Positions 26,901 through 38,870 of a DNA stretch of 64,000 bases are shown here, piece after piece; position 1 is the stretch's first letter, and every line of letters starts with the position of its first letter. The translations under genes and the position numbers were made by a program. Origin of the DNA: Actinomadura litoris (GTDB lineage: Bacteria > Actinomycetota > Actinomycetes > Streptosporangiales > Streptosporangiaceae); the NCBI RefSeq assembly GCF_009733595.1, contig NZ_WOFH01000007.1:62001-126000 (forward strand). Direction: 5' to 3'. A model generated the notes under the pieces. It was not told the DNA's origin, did not search any database, and saw only the letters and a program-made list of their open reading frames with translations.

Positions 26901-29900
26901 GATCGACTCGACGTGCGAGCTGTGCGAGGCGTAGTCGACCGCGATCCGCCGCACCCGGACGCCGTCGGACTCGCAGGCCCCGACCAGCTCGTCCAGGGCG
27001 CTCGGGTCCCCCGCGACGACCACCGACGACGGGCCGTTGACCACGGCGATCTCCAGGTCGCCGGTCAGCCGCGCGGTCACCTGGTCCAGCGGGAGCGCGA
27101 CCGACACCATGCCGCCCCGGCCCGCCAGCCCGCGCGCGATGGCCTGGCTCCGCAGCGCCACCACGCGCGCCGCGTCCTCCAGGGAGAGCGCTCCGGCGAT
27201 GTGCGCGGCGGCGATCTCGCCCTGCGAGTGCCCGACGACGGCGTCGGGACGGACGCCGAACGACTCCCACAGCCGCGCCAGTGCCACGTTCACCGCGAAC
27301 GAGGCGGGCTGGACGACGTCCACCCGGTCCAGGGGGTCGGTCAAAGACCAGGCGACGTAGGGCTCCAGGGCCCGCGCCGCCTCGGCCAGCGCGTCGGCGA
27401 AGACCGGGGACGCCTCGGCGAGGGCGCGGCCCATCCCCGCCCACTGGGCGCCCTGGCCGGGGAACACGAAGACCGTCCGGCCCGTGACGTCCGCCGTGCC
27501 GGTGACCAGGGCCGGGGACGGGTAGCCCTGCGCCAGGGCGTCGAGCGCCTCGGCCGCCTCGTCCCGGTCGGCGGCCACGATGACGGCGCGGTCGGTGAGG
27601 GCCGCTCGGGCGGTGGCCAGCGCGTGCCCGATCTCCGCCCCGGCCGGGGCGCCGTCCTGCCTGGCGAACGACGCGAGCCGGGCCGCCTGCGCCCGCAGCG
27701 CCTCCGGCCCGCGCGCCGACACCGGCCACACCGTCACGGCCGGTTCCGCGGCCTCGGCCGCGGCGACCGGCTCGGCGACCGGCTCCGCCTCCTCGATGAT
27801 CACGTGGGCGTTGGTGCCGGACACCCCGAACGACGACACGCCCGCCCGGCGCGGACGGCCGACCTCGGGCCACTCGCGCGGCTCGTCCAAGAGCCGGACG
27901 TCGCCCGCCGACCAGTCGATCCGCGACGACGGGGTCTCCGCGTGCAGGGTCCGGGGCAGCACGCCGTTGCGGAGCGCCTGCACCATCTTGATCACACCGG
28001 CCACGCCCGCGGCCGCCTGTGTGTGGCCGAGGTTCGACTTGACCGAACCCAGCCACAGCGGCCGGTCGTCCGGGCGGTCCTGCCCGTAGGTCGCCAGAAG
28101 TGCCTGCGCCTCAATGGGGTCGCCCAGCCTCGTGCCCGTCCCGTGGGCCTCGACGGCGTCGACGTCGGCGCCGGTCAGGCCGGCGTTCGCGAGCGCCTGG
28201 CGGATCACCCGCTCCTGGGAGGGGCCGTTCGGCGCGGTCAACCCGTTGGACGCCCCGTCCTGGTTCACCGCCGAACCCCGCACGACCGCCAAGACCTCGT
28301 GGCCGTTGCGGCGCGCGTCCGACAGGCGCTCCAGCACCAGCACCCCGACGCCCTCCGACATGCCGAAGCCGTCGGCGTCCTCGCCGAACGCCTTGCAGCG
28401 GCCGTCGGCGGCCAGCCCGCGCTGCCGGGAGAAGCCGACCACGCCCTCCAGCGTGGACATGATCGAGACGCCGCCCGCGAGCGCCAGCGAGGACTCGCCC
28501 GAGCGCAGCGACTGCGCGGCCAGGTGCAGCGCCACCAGCGACGACGAGCACGCCGTGTCCACCGTCACCGCCGGGCCCTCCAGTCCGAGCGAGTAGGAGA
28601 CCCGGCCGGTCAGCACGCTCGCCGCGGTGCCGATGACGAGGTAGCCCTCGTCGACCCGGTCGCGGGCGGCGTTCGTCCCGTAGTCCTGGCCGTGCGTCCC
28701 GACGAAGACACCGGTGGGGGTCCCGCGCAGCGAGGTGGGGTCGACGCCCGCCCGCTCCAGCGCCTCCCACGACACCTCCAGCAGCAGCCGCTGCTGCGGG
28801 TCCATGGCCAGCGCCTCGCGCGGGTTGACGCCGAAGAAGTCCGCGTCGAAGTCGGCCACGCCGCGCAGGAACCCGCCGCCCCGGACGTAGGTCCGGCCCG
28901 GCGCGTCGGGGTCGGGGTCGCGGACGCCGTCGAGGTCCCAGCCGCGGTCCGCCGGGAAGGCGGTGACCGCGTCGCCGCCGGTGGTCACGAACCGCCACAG
29001 GTCCTCGGCCGAGTCCACGTCCCCGGGGAAGCGGCACGCCATCGCCACGATCGCGACGGCGTCCGAGCCCGCGACCGCCGAGGACACCGACCGGGGCGCA
29101 GCCGCCGTCCCGGAGAGCGCGGAGCGCAGGTGCGCGGCCAGCCGCTCGGCCGTGGGATGGTCGAAGACCAGCGTCGCGGGCAGGCGGAGCCCGGTGGCCT
29201 CGGCCAGCCGGTTGCGCAGTTCCACCGCCGTGAGGGAGTCGAGGCCGAGCTCCCGGAACGCGCGTCCCGGTTCGACGGCGTCGGGCCCGGCGTGCCCGAG
29301 GACGGCGGCCGCCGCGCCCCGCACGACGTCGAGCAGGTCGCTCGCGTGCGGGATCTCGGGGCCGGTCTCCGCCCGCCGGGCCTTGGCGGGCGCCAGGGAA
29401 CGCAGCAGCGGCGGCACCTCGCCGCCCGCGCGGACGGCCGCGAGGTCCAGCCGGATCGGCACGAGCGCCGGGCGGTCGCTCTCCAGCGCGGCGTCGAACA
29501 GCGCGAGGCCCTGCTCGGCGGTCAGCGGACGGGTCCCGGCGCGCGCCATCCGCGCGAGGTCGGTGTCGGAGAGCCGTCCGCCCATCCCTTCGGCCCCGCC
29601 CCACAGCCCCCACGCGAGGGAGACCGCGGGCAGTCCCCGCTCACGCCGGTGGCGGGCGAGCGCGTCGAGGAAGGCGTTCCCGGCCGCGTAGTTGCCCTGC
29701 CCCGGGCTGCCGAACGTGGCGGACGCCGAGGAGTACAGCACGAACGCGGCGAGGTCGAGGTCGCGGGTCAGCTCGTGGAGGTTCCAGGCGCCGTCCACCT
29801 TGGGCGCGAGGGCGGCGTTCCAGGCGTCCGGTCCGAGCGAGGCCAGCACGCCGTCGGCGACGATCCCGGCCGCGTGGACCACGCCGGTGAGCCGGTCGGC

Positions 29901-32900
29901 GACCTGCCCGACGACCGCGGCGAGGGCGTCCCGGTCCGCCACGTCGGCCGCGACGGCCCGCACCCGCGCCCCGTGCCCGGACAGCTCCTCGACCCATTCC
30001 TCCGGCGCGCCGGACCGCGAGAGCAGGACCAGCTCCGCGACGCCGTGCGCCCGGACGAGGTGCCCGGCGACGAGCCGGCCGAGCCCGCCCGTCGCGCCGG
30101 TGACCAGCACGGTCCCGCCCGCCAGCCGCGAGCGCTCCGGCGGCTCCGGGAGCGGCGCGCGGGTGAGGCGCGCCACCAGCACGCGCCCCTCGCGCACCGC
30201 GAGCCGCGGTTCCTCGGAGACCAGCGGGAGCGCGGCGGCGACCGCCGCGTCGGTCGGGTCGCCGGTGACCAGGGACGCGAACCGGCCGGGGTGCTCCGAC
30301 TGCGCGCTGCGCACCAGGCCGCGGACCGCCTCGTGCGCGAGGTCGTCCGGCCGGGTGACGACCAGGAGTCGGGCCGAGGCCGCGCGCGGGTCGTCCGGCC
30401 ACTCGCGCAGGACGCGCAGGACGTCGAGCCCCACCGCGCGGACGCGCTCGGCGAGCGGCAGCGCGGGGTCGCCGCCTTCCACGCGGTGCACGACGACCTC
30501 CGGCACCGGACGCACCGCCTCGTCCGCCGGAACCCACGTCACCTCGAACATCCGGCCGCGCGCGCCGCCCGAGGCGAGGCGGCCGGGTTCGAGCGGGCGC
30601 AGCGTGAGCGACGCGACGTCCACCACCGGCGTCCCGGACGGGTCCGCCGCGCTGATGGACACGGCGTCGGGCCCGATCGCGGTCAGGTGGACGCGCAGCG
30701 TCCGCGCGCCGGTCGCGTGCAGGCGCACACCCGACCACGAGAACGCCAGGCGCGGCCGGTCGGGGTCGGGCAGCAGCCGCGCGGCGGCGATCGGGTGCAG
30801 GGCGGCGTCGAGCAGCGCGGGGTGGAGACCGTAGCCGTCCAGGTCGACGTCCTCCGGGAGCCGGAGCTCGACCCACGCCTCCCCGTCGCCCGCCCAGGCC
30901 GCCCGGACCGCGTGGAAGGCCGGGCCGTAGTCGACGGTGAGGTCGTCGTAGAAGCCGTCGAGGTCGAGCGGGCGCGCGGCGGCGGGCGGCGGCCAGGGGA
31001 CGGCCGTGCCGGGACGGGTGTCGTCGGTCAGCGTCGCGGTGGCGTTCTCGGTCCACTCCGCGTCGGCGCCGTCGCGCGTGTGGACGCGGACGGTCCGTCC
31101 CTCCACGTGGAACTGGACGTCGAGCGCCCCGCCCTCGGGCACCACGATCGGCGCGGACCCGGTCAGCTCGGCGACGGCGGGCGCGCCGCGCGCGTCGCCG
31201 ATGTGGTGGAGGACGTCGAGCAGCGCGGTGCCGGGCAGCAGCACGGCGCCGTCCACGCGGTGGTCGGCGAGCCATCGCGGGTCGCGCGCGGTCAGCCGCC
31301 CGGTGAGCACGGCGCCGTCCGCTCCGGCGAGCGGGACGAGCGCGTCGAGCAGCGGGTGCCCGGCCGCCTCCGCCCCGGCTCCGGCGCCCCGGGCGGGTTC
31401 GAGCCAGTAGCGCTCGCGCTGGAAGGCGTAGGTCGGCAGCGCGACCGGACGCGGCTCGGCGCCCGCGAACACCGCCGTCCAGTCGACCGGGACGCCCCGC
31501 ACGTGCAGTTCGCCGAGCGAGAGCAGCAGGCGCCGCGTGCCGCCGTCGTCGCGGCGCAGCGTCCCGACGACCACCGACGGCTCCGGCGCGAGCTCCGCGA
31601 TCGCGGGCGCCAGCACGGGATGCGCGCTGACCTCGACGAACGCGCGGAAGCCCTCGTCGGCGAGGGTCTCGACGGCGTCGGCGAAACGGACCGTCCGGCG
31701 CAGGTTGCGGTACCAGTAGCCGCCGTCGAGCGTCGTGGTGTCGAGCCAGCGGCCCTCGACCGTGGAGAAGAACGGCACCCGCGACGGCCGTGGAGCGAGG
31801 CCGTCGAGCAGGGCGGCCAGCTCGTCCTCGATCGACTCGACGTGGGAGGTGTGCGAGGCGTAGTCGACCGGGATCCGCCGCGCGCGCACACCCTCGGCCT
31901 CGCAGGCCGCGACCAGCTCGTCCAGGGCGTGCGGGTCGCCCGCGACGACCACCGAGGCCGGGCCGTTGACGGCCGCGATCTCCAGCCCGGGGACGAGCCG
32001 GGCGGCGGCCTCCTCGACCGGCAGCGCGACCGACACCATCCCGCCCCGGCCGGACGGGCCGCGCGCGATGGCCTGGCTCCGCAGCGCCACCACGCGCGCC
32101 GCGTCCTCCAGTGACAGCGCCCCGGCGACGTGCGCCGCGGCGATCTCGCCCTGGGAGTGGCCCACGACCGCGTCCGGTGCCACGCCGTAGGAGCGCCACA
32201 CCTCCGCCAGCGCGACCATGACCGCGAAGGAGGCGGGCTGCACGACGTCCACCCGGTCGAGGGGGCCGCGCAGCTCCTCGGTGAGCGACCAGTCCACGTG
32301 GGCGGAGAGCGCGGCGGCGACCTCGGCCAGCCGGGCGGCGAAGACCGGCGACGTCTCCAGCAGCTCCGCGCCCATCCCGGCCCACTGCGTGCCCTGGCCG
32401 GGGAACACGAACACCGTCCTGCCGTCCACGTCGGCGACGCCCGACACGACGTCCTGCGCGGGGACCCCCTCCGCGAGCGCGCCCAGCCCGGCGGCGGCCT
32501 CGTCCCGGCCGCCCGCCACGACCACCGCGCGGTGGTGCAGCGCGGCGCGGGTCGTGGCCAAGGAGGAGGCGATGTCGGCCGGCCGGGTCTCGGGACGGGC
32601 GAGGACGTCGTCGCGCAGCAGCCCGGCCTGCGCGCGCAGCGCGGCCGCCGCGCGGGCGGAGACCGGCAGGGCGACCACGTCCAGGTCGGGCGCCGAGGGG
32701 ACGCCGGGGGACGCGGCGTCCGGAGCCTGCTCGATGATCACGTGGGCGTTGGTGCCGGACACCCCGAACGACGACACCCCCGCCCGGCGCGGACGGTCCA
32801 CCTCGGGCCAGCCGCGCGCCTCGTCCAGCAGCCGGACGCCGCCGGACGACCAGTCCACCTTCGACGACGGCGCGTCCACGTGCAGGGTCCTGGGCAGCAC

Positions 32901-35900
32901 GCCGCTGCGGAGCGCCTGCACCATCTTGATCACACCGGCCACGCCCGCCGCCGCCTGCGCGTGCCCGATGTTCGACTTCAGCGACCCGAGCCACAGCGGC
33001 TGATCGTCCGGGCGGTCCTGGCCGTAGGTCGCCAGCAGTGCCTGCGCCTCGATGGGGTCGCCCAGCCTCGTGCCCGTGCCATGGCCCTCGACGGCGTCGA
33101 CGTCGGCGCCGGTCAGACCGGCGTTCGCGAGCGCCTGGCGGATCACCCGCTCCTGGGAGGGGCCGTTCGGCGCGGTCAACCCGTTGGACGCCCCGTCCTG
33201 GTTCACCGCCGAGCCGCGCACCACCGCCAAGACCTCATGGCCGTTGCGGCGCGCGTCCGACAGGCGCTCCAGCACCAGCACCCCGACGCCCTCGGACCAG
33301 GCGGTGCCGTCGGCGGCCTCGGCGAACGCCTTGCAGCGGCCGTCGGCGGCCAGCGCGCCCTGCCTGGTGAACTCGACGAACGACGTGGGACGGGCCATCA
33401 CGGCCACTCCCCCGGCCAGCGCCAGCGACGACTCGCCCGAGCGCAGCGACTGCGCCGCCAGGTGCAGCGCCACCAGCGACGACGAGCACGCCGTGTCCAC
33501 CGTCACCGCCGGGCCCTCCAGCCCCAGCGTGTAGGACACGCGGCCGGAGGCGACGCTGCCGGAGTTGCCGGTGCCCAGATAGCCCTCCAGGTCGGCGGGC
33601 ACGTCGCCGAGGTCGGTCGCGTAGTCGTGGTACATCAGGCCGGAGAAGACGCCGACGTCGCGGCCGCGCAGCGAGGTGGGATCGACGCCCGCCCGCTCCA
33701 GCGCCTCCCACGACACCTCCAGCAGCAGCCGCTGCTGCGGGTCCATGGCCAGCGCCTCGCGCGGGGAGACGCCGAAGAACGCCGCGTCGAAGTCCCCGGC
33801 GTCGTGGAGGAACCCGCCGTGCCGCGTGGCCGAGCGCAGGGACTCCAGGTCCCAGCCCCGGTCGGCGGGGAACCCGGTGATCGCCTCCGCGCCCTCGGCG
33901 ACGAGGCGCCACAGGCCGTCGGGGGAGGAGATCCCGCCGGGGAGGCGGCACGCCATGCCCACGATCGCGACGGGCTCGCCGGACGAGACGTGCGGGACGG
34001 CGGCGGCCCCGGCGGTGTCCTCGCCGAGCAGCGCCGCCCGCAGGTACCGCGCCACGGCGAGCGGGGACGGGTGGTCGAAGGCCAAGGTGGCGGGGAGCGC
34101 CAGGCCCGACCGGACGACGAGCCGGTCGCGCAGCGCGACCGCGGTCACCGAGGTGAGGCCCAGGTCGCGGAAGGCCGCGTCGGCGGGGACGTCGCCGCCG
34201 TCCCCGAGCAGACCGGCGACCTCCGCGCGGACCAGGTCGCTCAGCAGCCGGTCGCGGTCGCTCTCGCCGGGCAGGTCCAGGAGGCGGCGGCGCAGTCCGG
34301 CCGTCACGGCGCCGTCGGCCGCCACCGGGGCCGACGAGGACGACGGCGCCTCGACCAGGCCGCGCAGCGGGGCGGGCACCTCGTCGGCCCGCAGCGCCGC
34401 GAGGTCCAGGCGGAACGCGGCGAGGCAGGTGTCGCCGGACGCGAGCGCCGCGTCCAGCATCGCCGTGCGCTCCTGGGCCGTGAGCCGCCCGGCGCCGGGC
34501 GGCGGCGCGCCGCCCTCGACGGGCCCGACCGCCAGCGAGAGTGCGGGCAGCCCCCCGGCCGCGCGGCGGCGGGCCAGCGCGTCGAAGGAGGCGGCCGGCG
34601 CGGCCTCGTCCTCCCGCCCCGCGGCCCCCAGAAGCCCGGTGACCGGGGAGAGCAGCACGAACGCGTCCAGGTCCCAACCGGCGGCGAGTTCGGACAGGCG
34701 CACCGCGTCGTCCCCGTCGCCGGATGCGTGCACGACGGCCCCGACCGGGCCGTGCGCGGCGAGCGCGGCGGTGTCGAGGTCGGCGGCGGCGACCTCGACG
34801 CCCCGCTCGTCCAGGTCGGCGCGCAGGTCCGCCGCGCCGCGCTCGCCCGCCAGCACCAGCCTCCGGACGCCGTAGGCGCCGGTCAGGTGGCGGGCGACGG
34901 CGGCGCCGAGTTCGCCGTCCGCGCCGGTGAGGAGGACGGCCCGGTCCGCGCCGAACGGGGGCCGGGCACCGGCGTCCGCCGCCGTGGCGACCCGCGCCGC
35001 GCGCGGCACCAGCGGCACGCCCGACCGGACGGCCGCCTGCGGCTCGCCCGCCGCCACCACCTCGGCGGCGAGCCGCTCGGCGTCGGCGCCCGCGACGGCG
35101 TCCAGGTCGAGCAGCGTGAACCGGCCCGGGAACTCGGCCTGGACGCAGCGCACCACGCCCCATACCGCGGCCTGCCCGGCATCCGGACCGGCGTCCGTGC
35201 CCTCGACGCCGACCGCCCCGCGCGTCACGACGACGCGGTGCGCGCCCGCGTTCCGCTCGTCGCCCGCCCACTCCCTCAGCCGGGCGGCGAGGCCGTGCGC
35301 GTCCGCCGCCAGGACGACCTCGGGTGCGGCGTCGCCCGAACCTGACCGGCCCGGGACGGAGGGCAGCGGGATCCAGTCCAGCCGGAACAGCGTGTCGTGG
35401 CGGCCCGCGCCGGACGCGCGCAGCCGCGCCGGGCGCTCCAGCAGGACGCGGCGGGTGACCTTCCCCGAGGCCGTGCGCGGGACCTCGTCGATCTCGTACA
35501 GCTCCTCCGGCACCTTGAAGTAGGCGAGGCGCTCCCGGCAGGCGGCGAGCAGCGCCTCCGGGTCCAGGCCGTCCGGGCCCGGCACCACGAAGGCCACCGG
35601 CACCTCGCCGAGCACCTCGTGCGGGCGCCCGGCGACCGCGACGTCGGCGACCCCGGGCCGGCCGCGCAGGACCTCCTCCACCTCTCCCGGGTGGATGTTC
35701 TCGCCGCCCCGGATGATCAGTTCCTTGATCCGCCCGGTGATGGTGAAGTAGCCGGCCGCGTCCCGCCGGGCCAGGTCGCCGGTGCGGTACCAGCCGTCGC
35801 GGAACGCGGCGGCGGTGGCCTCGGGCTGGTTGTGGTAGCCGGCCATCACGCTCGGGCCGCGGACCCAGACCTCGCCCTCCTCGCCCGGCCCGGCGTCCAC

Positions 35901-36962
35901 GCCGGTCTCGGGGTCCACCAGCCGCACGCCGAGGCCCGGCACGGGCAGGCCGCACGACCCCTCGACGCGGGCGCCGGTCGGCCAGTTGATCGTGATGGAC
36001 CCGCAGGTCTCGGTGCTGCCGTAGGCGTCCAGCAGCGGCGCGCCGAACGCCTCCTCGAACTCCCGGCGCAGCGCCGCCGTGGTGACCGCGCCGCCGACCA
36101 GGCACATCCGCAGGTGCGGCGCCCGGAACCCGTCCTCGCGCGCGGCGCGGACGAGGTGGTGGTACATCGTCGGGACGCCCGCGAGGAACGTGGCCCCGTC
36201 CTCGCGCAGCGCGGCGAGCACCTCGGCCGCGCTGAAGCCGTCCAGGACGCGCGCGGTCGCGCCGACCGCCGTGACGCCGAGCACGCACGCGATGTGGGAG
36301 AGGCTGTGGAACAGCGGCAGCGGCCACAGGACGCGGTCCTCGGCCGTCAGCCCCGGCACCGGGACGTAGCAGGCCGCGACCGACCACAGGCAGTTGCGCT
36401 GGGTGGACACGACCCCCTTCGGCCTGCCGGTGGTGCCGGAGGTGTAGAGCATCCACGCCGGGTCGTCCAGGCCGAGGTCGTCGCGGGCGGGCGTGACGGG
36501 CTCGGTCCCCGCGAGCGCCTCGAAGGAGAGCGCCCCCGGCGGGGCGTCGCCCACGACGACGACCGTGATGTCCGGCCGGTCCCGGAGCACGCGGCCCAGC
36601 GGCGCGCCGGGCGCGGCGTGCGCGGCCTCGGTGAGCACCAGCCGGGCGCCGCTGTCGTCGAGGAGGTGCGCCAGCTCCGCCTCGGTGAGGCGCGGGTTCA
36701 CCGGGACGCCGACCGCGCCCGCCCGGACCAGCGCCAGATAGCCCTCGACCATCTCGACGCGGTTGCCGAGCAGGAGGGCCGCGCGGTCGCCCGGCTGGAG
36801 CCGGCGCTCGGCGAGATGGCCCGCGAGGCGGCGCGTCCGCGTTTCCAGTTCCGCATAGGCGACGGCCCGCCGCGCGTCCCGGAAGGCGATCTTCCGGGGA
36901 GCGCGGCGGGCGTGTTCGGTCAACAATTCGGGCAGCGGCCGAATCAGCTCCGTTCGCAGCAT
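23934..36962 (-). CDS. type I PKS, AHBA loading module plus modules 1 and 2
   Basis: A 4342-residue RifA-like protein. The loading part has an acyl-CoA-ligase/adenylation domain (1-515; [11 protein letters not shown] near 173-183, C-terminal TASGKVTRR), a degenerate KR-like region (about 600-850, glycine turn GADGELG and no KR tyrosine) and an ACP (GLTSVTAV near 935). Module 1: KS (Cys near 1158), AT (GHSQGE near 1602, YASH near 1702), DH ([12 protein letters not shown] near 1900, [10 protein letters not shown] near 2051), KR (GATGGLG near 2282, GNYAAGN near 2425), ACP near 2571. Module 2: KS (Cys near 2803), AT (YASH near 3343), DH near 3531, KR (LDD motif; GNYAAAN near 4058), ACP near 4226, then a docking tail. 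The start [14 protein letters not shown] matches RifA-type proteins and excludes an in-frame ATG 84 bp upstream. Confidence 0.95.
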   Translation of the reverse strand: MLRTELIRPLPELLTEHARRAPRKIAFRDARRAVAYAELETRTRRLAGHLAERRLQPGDRAALLLGNRVEMVEGYLALVRAGAVGVPVNPRLTEAELAHLLDDSGARLVLTEAAHAAPGAPLGRVLRDRPDITVVVVGDAPPGALSFEALAGTEPVTPARDDLGLDDPAWMLYTSGTTGRPKGVVSTQRNCLWSVAACYVPVPGLTAEDRVLWPLPLFHSLSHIACVLGVTAVGATARVLDGFSAAEVLAALREDGATFLAGVPTMYHHLVRAAREDGFRAPHLRMCLVGGAVTTAALRREFEEAFGAPLLDAYGSTETCGSITINWPTGARVEGSCGLPVPGLGVRLVDPETGVDAGPGEEGEVWVRGPSVMAGYHNQPEATAAAFRDGWYRTGDLARRDAAGYFTITGRIKELIIRGGENIHPGEVEEVLRGRPGVADVAVAGRPHEVLGEVPVAFVVPGPDGLDPEALLAACRERLAYFKVPEELYEIDEVPRTASGKVTRRVLLERPARLRASGAGRHDTLFRLDWIPLPSVPGRSGSGDAAPEVVLAADAHGLAARLREWAGDERNAGAHRVVVTRGAVGVEGTDAGPDAGQAAVWGVVRCVQAEFPGRFTLLDLDAVAGADAERLAAEVVAAGEPQAAVRSGVPLVPRAARVATAADAGARPPFGADRAVLLTGADGELGAAVARHLTGAYGVRRLVLAGERGAADLRADLDERGVEVAAADLDTAALAAHGPVGAVVHASGDGDDAVRLSELAAGWDLDAFVLLSPVTGLLGAAGREDEAAPAASFDALARRRAAGGLPALSLAVGPVEGGAPPPGAGRLTAQERTAMLDAALASGDTCLAAFRLDLAALRADEVPAPLRGLVEAPSSSSAPVAADGAVTAGLRRRLLDLPGESDRDRLLSDLVRAEVAGLLGDGGDVPADAAFRDLGLTSVTAVALRDRLVVRSGLALPATLAFDHPSPLAVARYLRAALLGEDTAGAAAVPHVSSGEPVAIVGMACRLPGGISSPDGLWRLVAEGAEAITGFPADRGWDLESLRSATRHGGFLHDAGDFDAAFFGVSPREALAMDPQQRLLLEVSWEALERAGVDPTSLRGRDVGVFSGLMYHDYATDLGDVPADLEGYLGTGNSGSVASGRVSYTLGLEGPAVTVDTACSSSLVALHLAAQSLRSGESSLALAGGVAVMARPTSFVEFTRQGALAADGRCKAFAEAADGTAWSEGVGVLVLERLSDARRNGHEVLAVVRGSAVNQDGASNGLTAPNGPSQERVIRQALANAGLTGADVDAVEGHGTGTRLGDPIEAQALLATYGQDRPDDQPLWLGSLKSNIGHAQAAAGVAGVIKMVQALRSGVLPRTLHVDAPSSKVDWSSGGVRLLDEARGWPEVDRPRRAGVSSFGVSGTNAHVIIEQAPDAASPGVPSAPDLDVVALPVSARAAAALRAQAGLLRDDVLARPETRPADIASSLATTRAALHHRAVVVAGGRDEAAAGLGALAEGVPAQDVVSGVADVDGRTVFVFPGQGTQWAGMGAELLETSPVFAARLAEVAAALSAHVDWSLTEELRGPLDRVDVVQPASFAVMVALAEVWRSYGVAPDAVVGHSQGEIAAAHVAGALSLEDAARVVALRSQAIARGPSGRGGMVSVALPVEEAAARLVPGLEIAAVNGPASVVVAGDPHALDELVAACEAEGVRARRIPVDYASHTSHVESIEDELAALLDGLAPRPSRVPFFSTVEGRWLDTTTLDGGYWYRNLRRTVRFADAVETLADEGFRAFVEVSAHPVLAPAIAELAPEPSVVVGTLRRDDGGTRRLLLSLGELHVRGVPVDWTAVFAGAEPRPVALPTYAFQRERYWLEPARGAGAGAEAAGHPLLDALVPLAGADGAVLTGRLTARDPRWLADHRVDGAVLLPGTALLDVLHHIGDARGAPAVAELTGSAPIVVPEGGALDVQFHVEGRTVRVHTRDGADAEWTENATATLTDDTRPGTAVPWPPPAAARPLDLDGFYDDLTVDYGPAFHAVRAAWAGDGEAWVELRLPEDVDLDGYGLHPALLDAALHPIAAARLLPDPDRPRLAFSWSGVRLHATGARTLRVHLTAIGPDAVSISAADPSGTPVVDVASLTLRPLEPGRLASGGARGRMFEVTWVPADEAVRPVPEVVVHRVEGGDPALPLAERVRAVGLDVLRVLREWPDDPRAASARLLVVTRPDDLAHEAVRGLVRSAQSEHPGRFASLVTGDPTDAAVAAALPLVSEEPRLAVREGRVLVARLTRAPLPEPPERSRLAGGTVLVTGATGGLGRLVAGHLVRAHGVAELVLLSRSGAPEEWVEELSGHGARVRAVAADVADRDALAAVVGQVADRLTGVVHAAGIVADGVLASLGPDAWNAALAPKVDGAWNLHELTRDLDLAAFVLYSSASATFGSPGQGNYAAGNAFLDALARHRRERGLPAVSLAWGLWGGAEGMGGRLSDTDLARMARAGTRPLTAEQGLALFDAALESDRPALVPIRLDLAAVRAGGEVPPLLRSLAPAKARRAETGPEIPHASDLLDVVRGAAAAVLGHAGPDAVEPGRAFRELGLDSLTAVELRNRLAEATGLRLPATLVFDHPTAERLAAHLRSALSGTAAAPRSVSSAVAGSDAVAIVAMACRFPGDVDSAEDLWRFVTTGGDAVTAFPADRGWDLDGVRDPDPDAPGRTYVRGGGFLRGVADFDADFFGVNPREALAMDPQQRLLLEVSWEALERAGVDPTSLRGTPTGVFVGTHGQDYGTNAARDRVDEGYLVIGTAASVLTGRVSYSLGLEGPAVTVDTACSSSLVALHLAAQSLRSGESSLALAGGVSIMSTLEGVVGFSRQRGLAADGRCKAFGEDADGFGMSEGVGVLVLERLSDARRNGHEVLAVVRGSAVNQDGASNGLTAPNGPSQERVIRQALANAGLTGADVDAVEAHGTGTRLGDPIEAQALLATYGQDRPDDRPLWLGSVKSNLGHTQAAAGVAGVIKMVQALRNGVLPRTLHAETPSSRIDWSAGDVRLLDEPREWPEVGRPRRAGVSSFGVSGTNAHVIIEEAEPVAEPVAAAEAAEPAVTVWPVSARGPEALRAQAARLASFARQDGAPAGAEIGHALATARAALTDRAVIVAADRDEAAEALDALAQGYPSPALVTGTADVTGRTVFVFPGQGAQWAGMGRALAEASPVFADALAEAARALEPYVAWSLTDPLDRVDVVQPASFAVNVALARLWESFGVRPDAVVGHSQGEIAAAHIAGALSLEDAARVVALRSQAIARGLAGRGGMVSVALPLDQVTARLTGDLEIAVVNGPSSVVVAGDPSALDELVGACESDGVRVRRIAVDYASHSSHVESIEEELAALLDGITPQPSRVPFFSTVEGRWLDTTTLDGGYWYRNLRRTVRFADAVETLAEEGFRSFVEVSAHPVLSASVQEILEDRPAAVVGSLRRDDGDLRRFLLSLGELQVRGVPVDWSALHTPAPRPVRLPTYAFQRRRYWIEPSGSLLETVTPDPETGGVLASGRLSLTGRPWLADHAVAGRVLLPGAAFVELALRAARETGATALDDLVIEAPLAIPDHGAVEVSVSVGAEDDAGRRPLSVHARPEPDAPWTRHATGRVTADSPVPAPVAWPPTGAEPVDLASFYDGLAGRGYEYGPAFRGLRAAWTRGDEVFAEVELPEGVTADGFGLHPALLDAALQSANLGAAPRSADGRPLLPFAWNDVAHHASGATALRVHAARAGEDAVSFAITDRTGRPVAGIGSLVLRPAAEPAADALHRIAWTPVRTSPDAAPLAPGDVLDLTGVPGGAPPEAARALVERALRGIADGPPKVVLTRPGPAGSAVRGLLRTARLEDPEPITLVEADDPDAARPLLPAAHAADEPELAVRAGGLHAPRLARAGAGGAGPGLDPDGTVLVTGGTGTLGGLVARHLAAVHGVRELVLVSRRGPAAPGAGELADELRAAGARVRVVAADVSDRAALARLLAEVPAEHPLTAVVHTAAVLDDGVLASLTPERVDTVFRPKADAAWHLHELTRDLDLAAFVLFSSGAGVFGNPGQGNYAAANGFLDGLAEARRAEGLPAVSLAWGLWDEASGLTGRLGEAGRDRLAEGLQVALSSSQALALLDLALRAGAEAVLVPTRLDHAALRDRASEGTLPALLRGLVRTAPRAAAAVAAPAEEGLADRLARLPEAERLRELVELVRATASDVLGRPAGEPVRADQAFKDTGFDSLAAVRMRNRLAETTGVRLAATAVFDHPTPVALAEHLRAELGVAPREEAPPALRELERLERALGDPPVDGALRDRILARLDALTARLAGSGEPGPDLEAASDDQLFALVDHELGQV
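26728..26859 (-). repeat. 132-bp AT-linker repeat, module 2 copy
   Basis: Matches 31657-31788 (module 1 of the same gene) at 131 of 132 positions. It encodes the segment around [20 protein letters not shown] near the end of the AT. The two modules otherwise differ clearly in their AT cores, so identity is local. Confidence 0.9.
27241..27323 (-). repeat. 83-bp AT-domain repeat, copy C
   Basis: Identical to copy A (16866-16948) in a separate gene 10.4 kb away. It lies in the AT of module 2, whereas module 1 of the same protein has a divergent sequence at this place ([17 protein letters not shown]). Confidence 0.9.
31657..31788 (-). repeat. 132-bp AT-linker repeat, module 1 copy
   Basis: Partner of 26728-26859 with one mismatch (position 31749). 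KS segments of modules 1 and 2 near 33060-33290 and 28120-28350 are also almost identical. Confidence 0.9.
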
Positions 36963-37063
36963 CCCGGCGCATCCCCCAAAGAGAGTGGGTCCTGAACGAA
37001 AAGCGCTCGCGAATGGTCGCGGGCCCGTGCGGTCCAGTCTCTTCAAAGAACGGTCCGGGCAAT

Positions 37064-37080
37064 CCCCTAACCGTCCCCCT
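37064..37080 (-). promoter_or_regulatory. AGGGG direct-repeat motif upstream of PKS1
   Basis: CCCCT (37064-37068) and CCCCCT (37075-37080) have their T residues 12 bp apart. On the minus strand this reads as two AGGGG boxes directed at PKS1, 102-118 bp from its start. The site touches the rifM stop codon (37079-37081), so a separate PKS promoter would fit in the 116-bp gap between rifM and PKS1. Confidence 0.55.
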
Positions 37081-37777
37081 AAGGGTCCTTACGCGCGGCA
37101 GGGGCCGCGGCGGGAACGGAATCGAGGGGCGGGCCCAGCAGGCCCAGCAGGTCGGCGGGGCGGCGCAGCACCGCGTCCGGCCGCTCGGCCAGCAGCGGCG
37201 CGGGATCGCCCTCGCCCCACAGCGCGGCGACCGCCACGACCCCGGCGCCCCGGGCGCTGCGCAGGTCGGTGACGGCGTCGCCGACCATCACCGCCTCCGC
37301 CGCGCGGACGCCGAGCAGGTCCAGGGCGTGCTCGACGATGTCGGGCGCGGGCTTCGGGCGCGGCACCTCGTCCGAGCCGATGATGTGCTCGAAGTGCCCG
37401 GCGATGCCGAGCACGCGCAGCAGCGACCGCGCCCTCGGCCCGCTCTTGCCGGTCGCGACGGCGAGCCGCAGCCCGCGCCGGTTCAGCTCCGCCAGCAGCG
37501 GCCCGACGCCGTCGAAGACGGTGACCTCCCCCGCGAGCCGGTAGCTCTCCCGGACGAACGGCTCCTCGATCTCCGCCGGCAGGCCCATGATGCGCATGAT
37601 GTCGGGGAAGTAGCGGCCGAGATGCTTGCTGTACTCCTCGAACGGCGCGGGGCCGTCGCCCATCACCTCGGCGTAGGCGGTGCGGAACGCGCGGCGCATC
37701 ACCTCGAAGCTGTCGACGATGACGCCGTCGAGGTCGAAGACCACCGCGCGCGTCACGCCGGGGAGCTCACCGGCCAT
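37079..37777 (-). CDS. rifM: HAD-family phosphatase of AHBA biosynthesis
   Basis: A 232-residue HAD hydrolase. Motif I is [13 protein letters not shown] near residue 13 (nucleophile first Asp), motif II VATGKSG near 108, motif III with Lys in RPKPAPDI, and motif [14 protein letters not shown]. In the AHBA pathway RifM-type phosphatases act with RifK and RifL in supplying kanosamine. The ATG overlaps the rifL stop by 11 bp, and the order rifK-rifL-rifM matches the rifamycin cluster. Confidence 0.92.
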   Translation of the reverse strand: MAGELPGVTRAVVFDLDGVIVDSFEVMRRAFRTAYAEVMGDGPAPFEEYSKHLGRYFPDIMRIMGLPAEIEEPFVRESYRLAGEVTVFDGVGPLLAELNRRGLRLAVATGKSGPRARSLLRVLGIAGHFEHIIGSDEVPRPKPAPDIVEHALDLLGVRAAEAVMVGDAVTDLRSARGAGVVAVAALWGEGDPAPLLAERPDAVLRRPADLLGLLGPPLDSVPAAAPAARKDP

Positions 37778-38870
37778 GCCCGGCCCCCGCTCCCGCCAGC
37801 TCCGGCGCCCGCCCGGCCGACCGCGCCGAGTCGTACAGCCGCTCGATCGCCGCGATCATCTCGCGGGCCCGCCCGATCGCCGCGCCGCCGCGCGCCGGGT
37901 CGGCCAGCAGGCCGGGCAACTCGTCGAGCTGGCGGGAGTACTCGGCGCCGACCGGCTCCCCCGGCACCGGCACGGCCCGGGTGACGCCGCGCCCGGTGCG
38001 CACGAGCGTCGAGGACTCCTGCCGGTTCGTGCTGAACCCGAACGTGCAGCGCAGCGCGGCCGTCCCGGCGCCGCCCTCGACGGTGATCGCGGTGACGTCG
38101 CGGGCCTCGTGCGAGGCCCAGCTCGTCCGCAGCGCGACCGAGACGCCCCGGTCGGTGACCAGGAAGCCGCGCGCGGTGTCCTCGACGTCGCCGGCGGCGA
38201 GCGGGCCCGGGGCGCCGTCCCCGACGTCCTTCCAGCGCGCGCGGCGCGAGTGGTCGTTGACGAAGTCGGCGGAGACCGTCCCGACGACCTGGTCGAAGAC
38301 CACCGGGCCGAGCAGCGGCTCGACGGTGTCGAGCAGGTGCCAGCCGAGGTCGAGGAGCGCGCCGCCGCCCGCCTGCTCGCGCCGGACGAACCAGCCGCCC
38401 GCCGCGGGCACGCCGTGCGCGCGCACCCAGGACAGGTCCACGTGCCGGATCGGGCCCAGCTCGGCCGCCAGGCCCAGCAGCGCCTGGACGTCGGCGCGGT
38501 ACCGGGCGGCGCTCCCGGCCAGCAGGACCGCGCCGCCCTCCCGCTCGGCCGCCGCGAGCCGGTCGGCCTCGGCCACGCTGAGGCACACCGGCTTCTCCAC
38601 GAAGACCGGCACGCCCCGGGCCAGCAGCCGGGCCGCGACGGGGCTGTGCAGGTGGTTCGGGACGGCCACCACCGCGAGGTCGACCAGCGCCGGATCGAGG
38701 TCCTCGACGGAGGCCACCGCGACCGGCGCCCCCGCCGCCGCGCGCGCGTCCGCGTCGGGATCGACGACGGCGGTGACCGTGTAGCGCTCGTGCTCGTGCA
38801 GCCGGGGCAGCCAGATCCGCCGCCCCGCCCAGCCGAGGCCGACCAGCGCGACCCTCAGCCGGGCGCTCAT
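37767..38870 (-). CDS. rifL: AHBA-pathway NAD(P)-dependent oxidoreductase
   Basis: A 367-residue Gfo/Idh/MocA-type enzyme. The Rossmann turn VALVGLGWAGRRIWLP is followed by the VEKPVCLS motif near residue 92. RifL-type proteins are proposed to oxidise UDP-glucose at C3 before transamination by the RifK partner on the way to kanosamine. The start overlaps the rifK stop (ATGA, 38867-38870). It belongs to the same fold family as the 3-ketoreductase at 5785-6813, but context assigns it to AHBA supply. Confidence 0.92.
   Translation of the reverse strand: MSARLRVALVGLGWAGRRIWLPRLHEHERYTVTAVVDPDADARAAAGAPVAVASVEDLDPALVDLAVVAVPNHLHSPVAARLLARGVPVFVEKPVCLSVAEADRLAAAEREGGAVLLAGSAARYRADVQALLGLAAELGPIRHVDLSWVRAHGVPAAGGWFVRREQAGGGALLDLGWHLLDTVEPLLGPVVFDQVVGTVSADFVNDHSRRARWKDVGDGAPGPLAAGDVEDTARGFLVTDRGVSVALRTSWASHEARDVTAITVEGGAGTAALRCTFGFSTNRQESSTLVRTGRGVTRAVPVPGEPVGAEYSRQLDELPGLLADPARGGAAIGRAREMIAAIERLYDSARSAGRAPELAGAGAGHGR

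Noticed and set aside
14975-32114. Very long plus-strand open frames opposite the PKS genes (up to about 2400 codons).
   Set aside because: They mirror the minus-strand PKS reading frames in about 73% GC DNA. Their translations are Arg/Gly/Ala/Val-rich, show no domain, and the minus strand carries unmistakable KS, AT, DH, KR and ACP motifs.
34330-35100. A working ketoreductase in the PKS loading module.
   Set aside because: The glycine turn is degenerate and the YAAAN tyrosine is missing, as in the inactive KR-like part of RifA-type loading modules.
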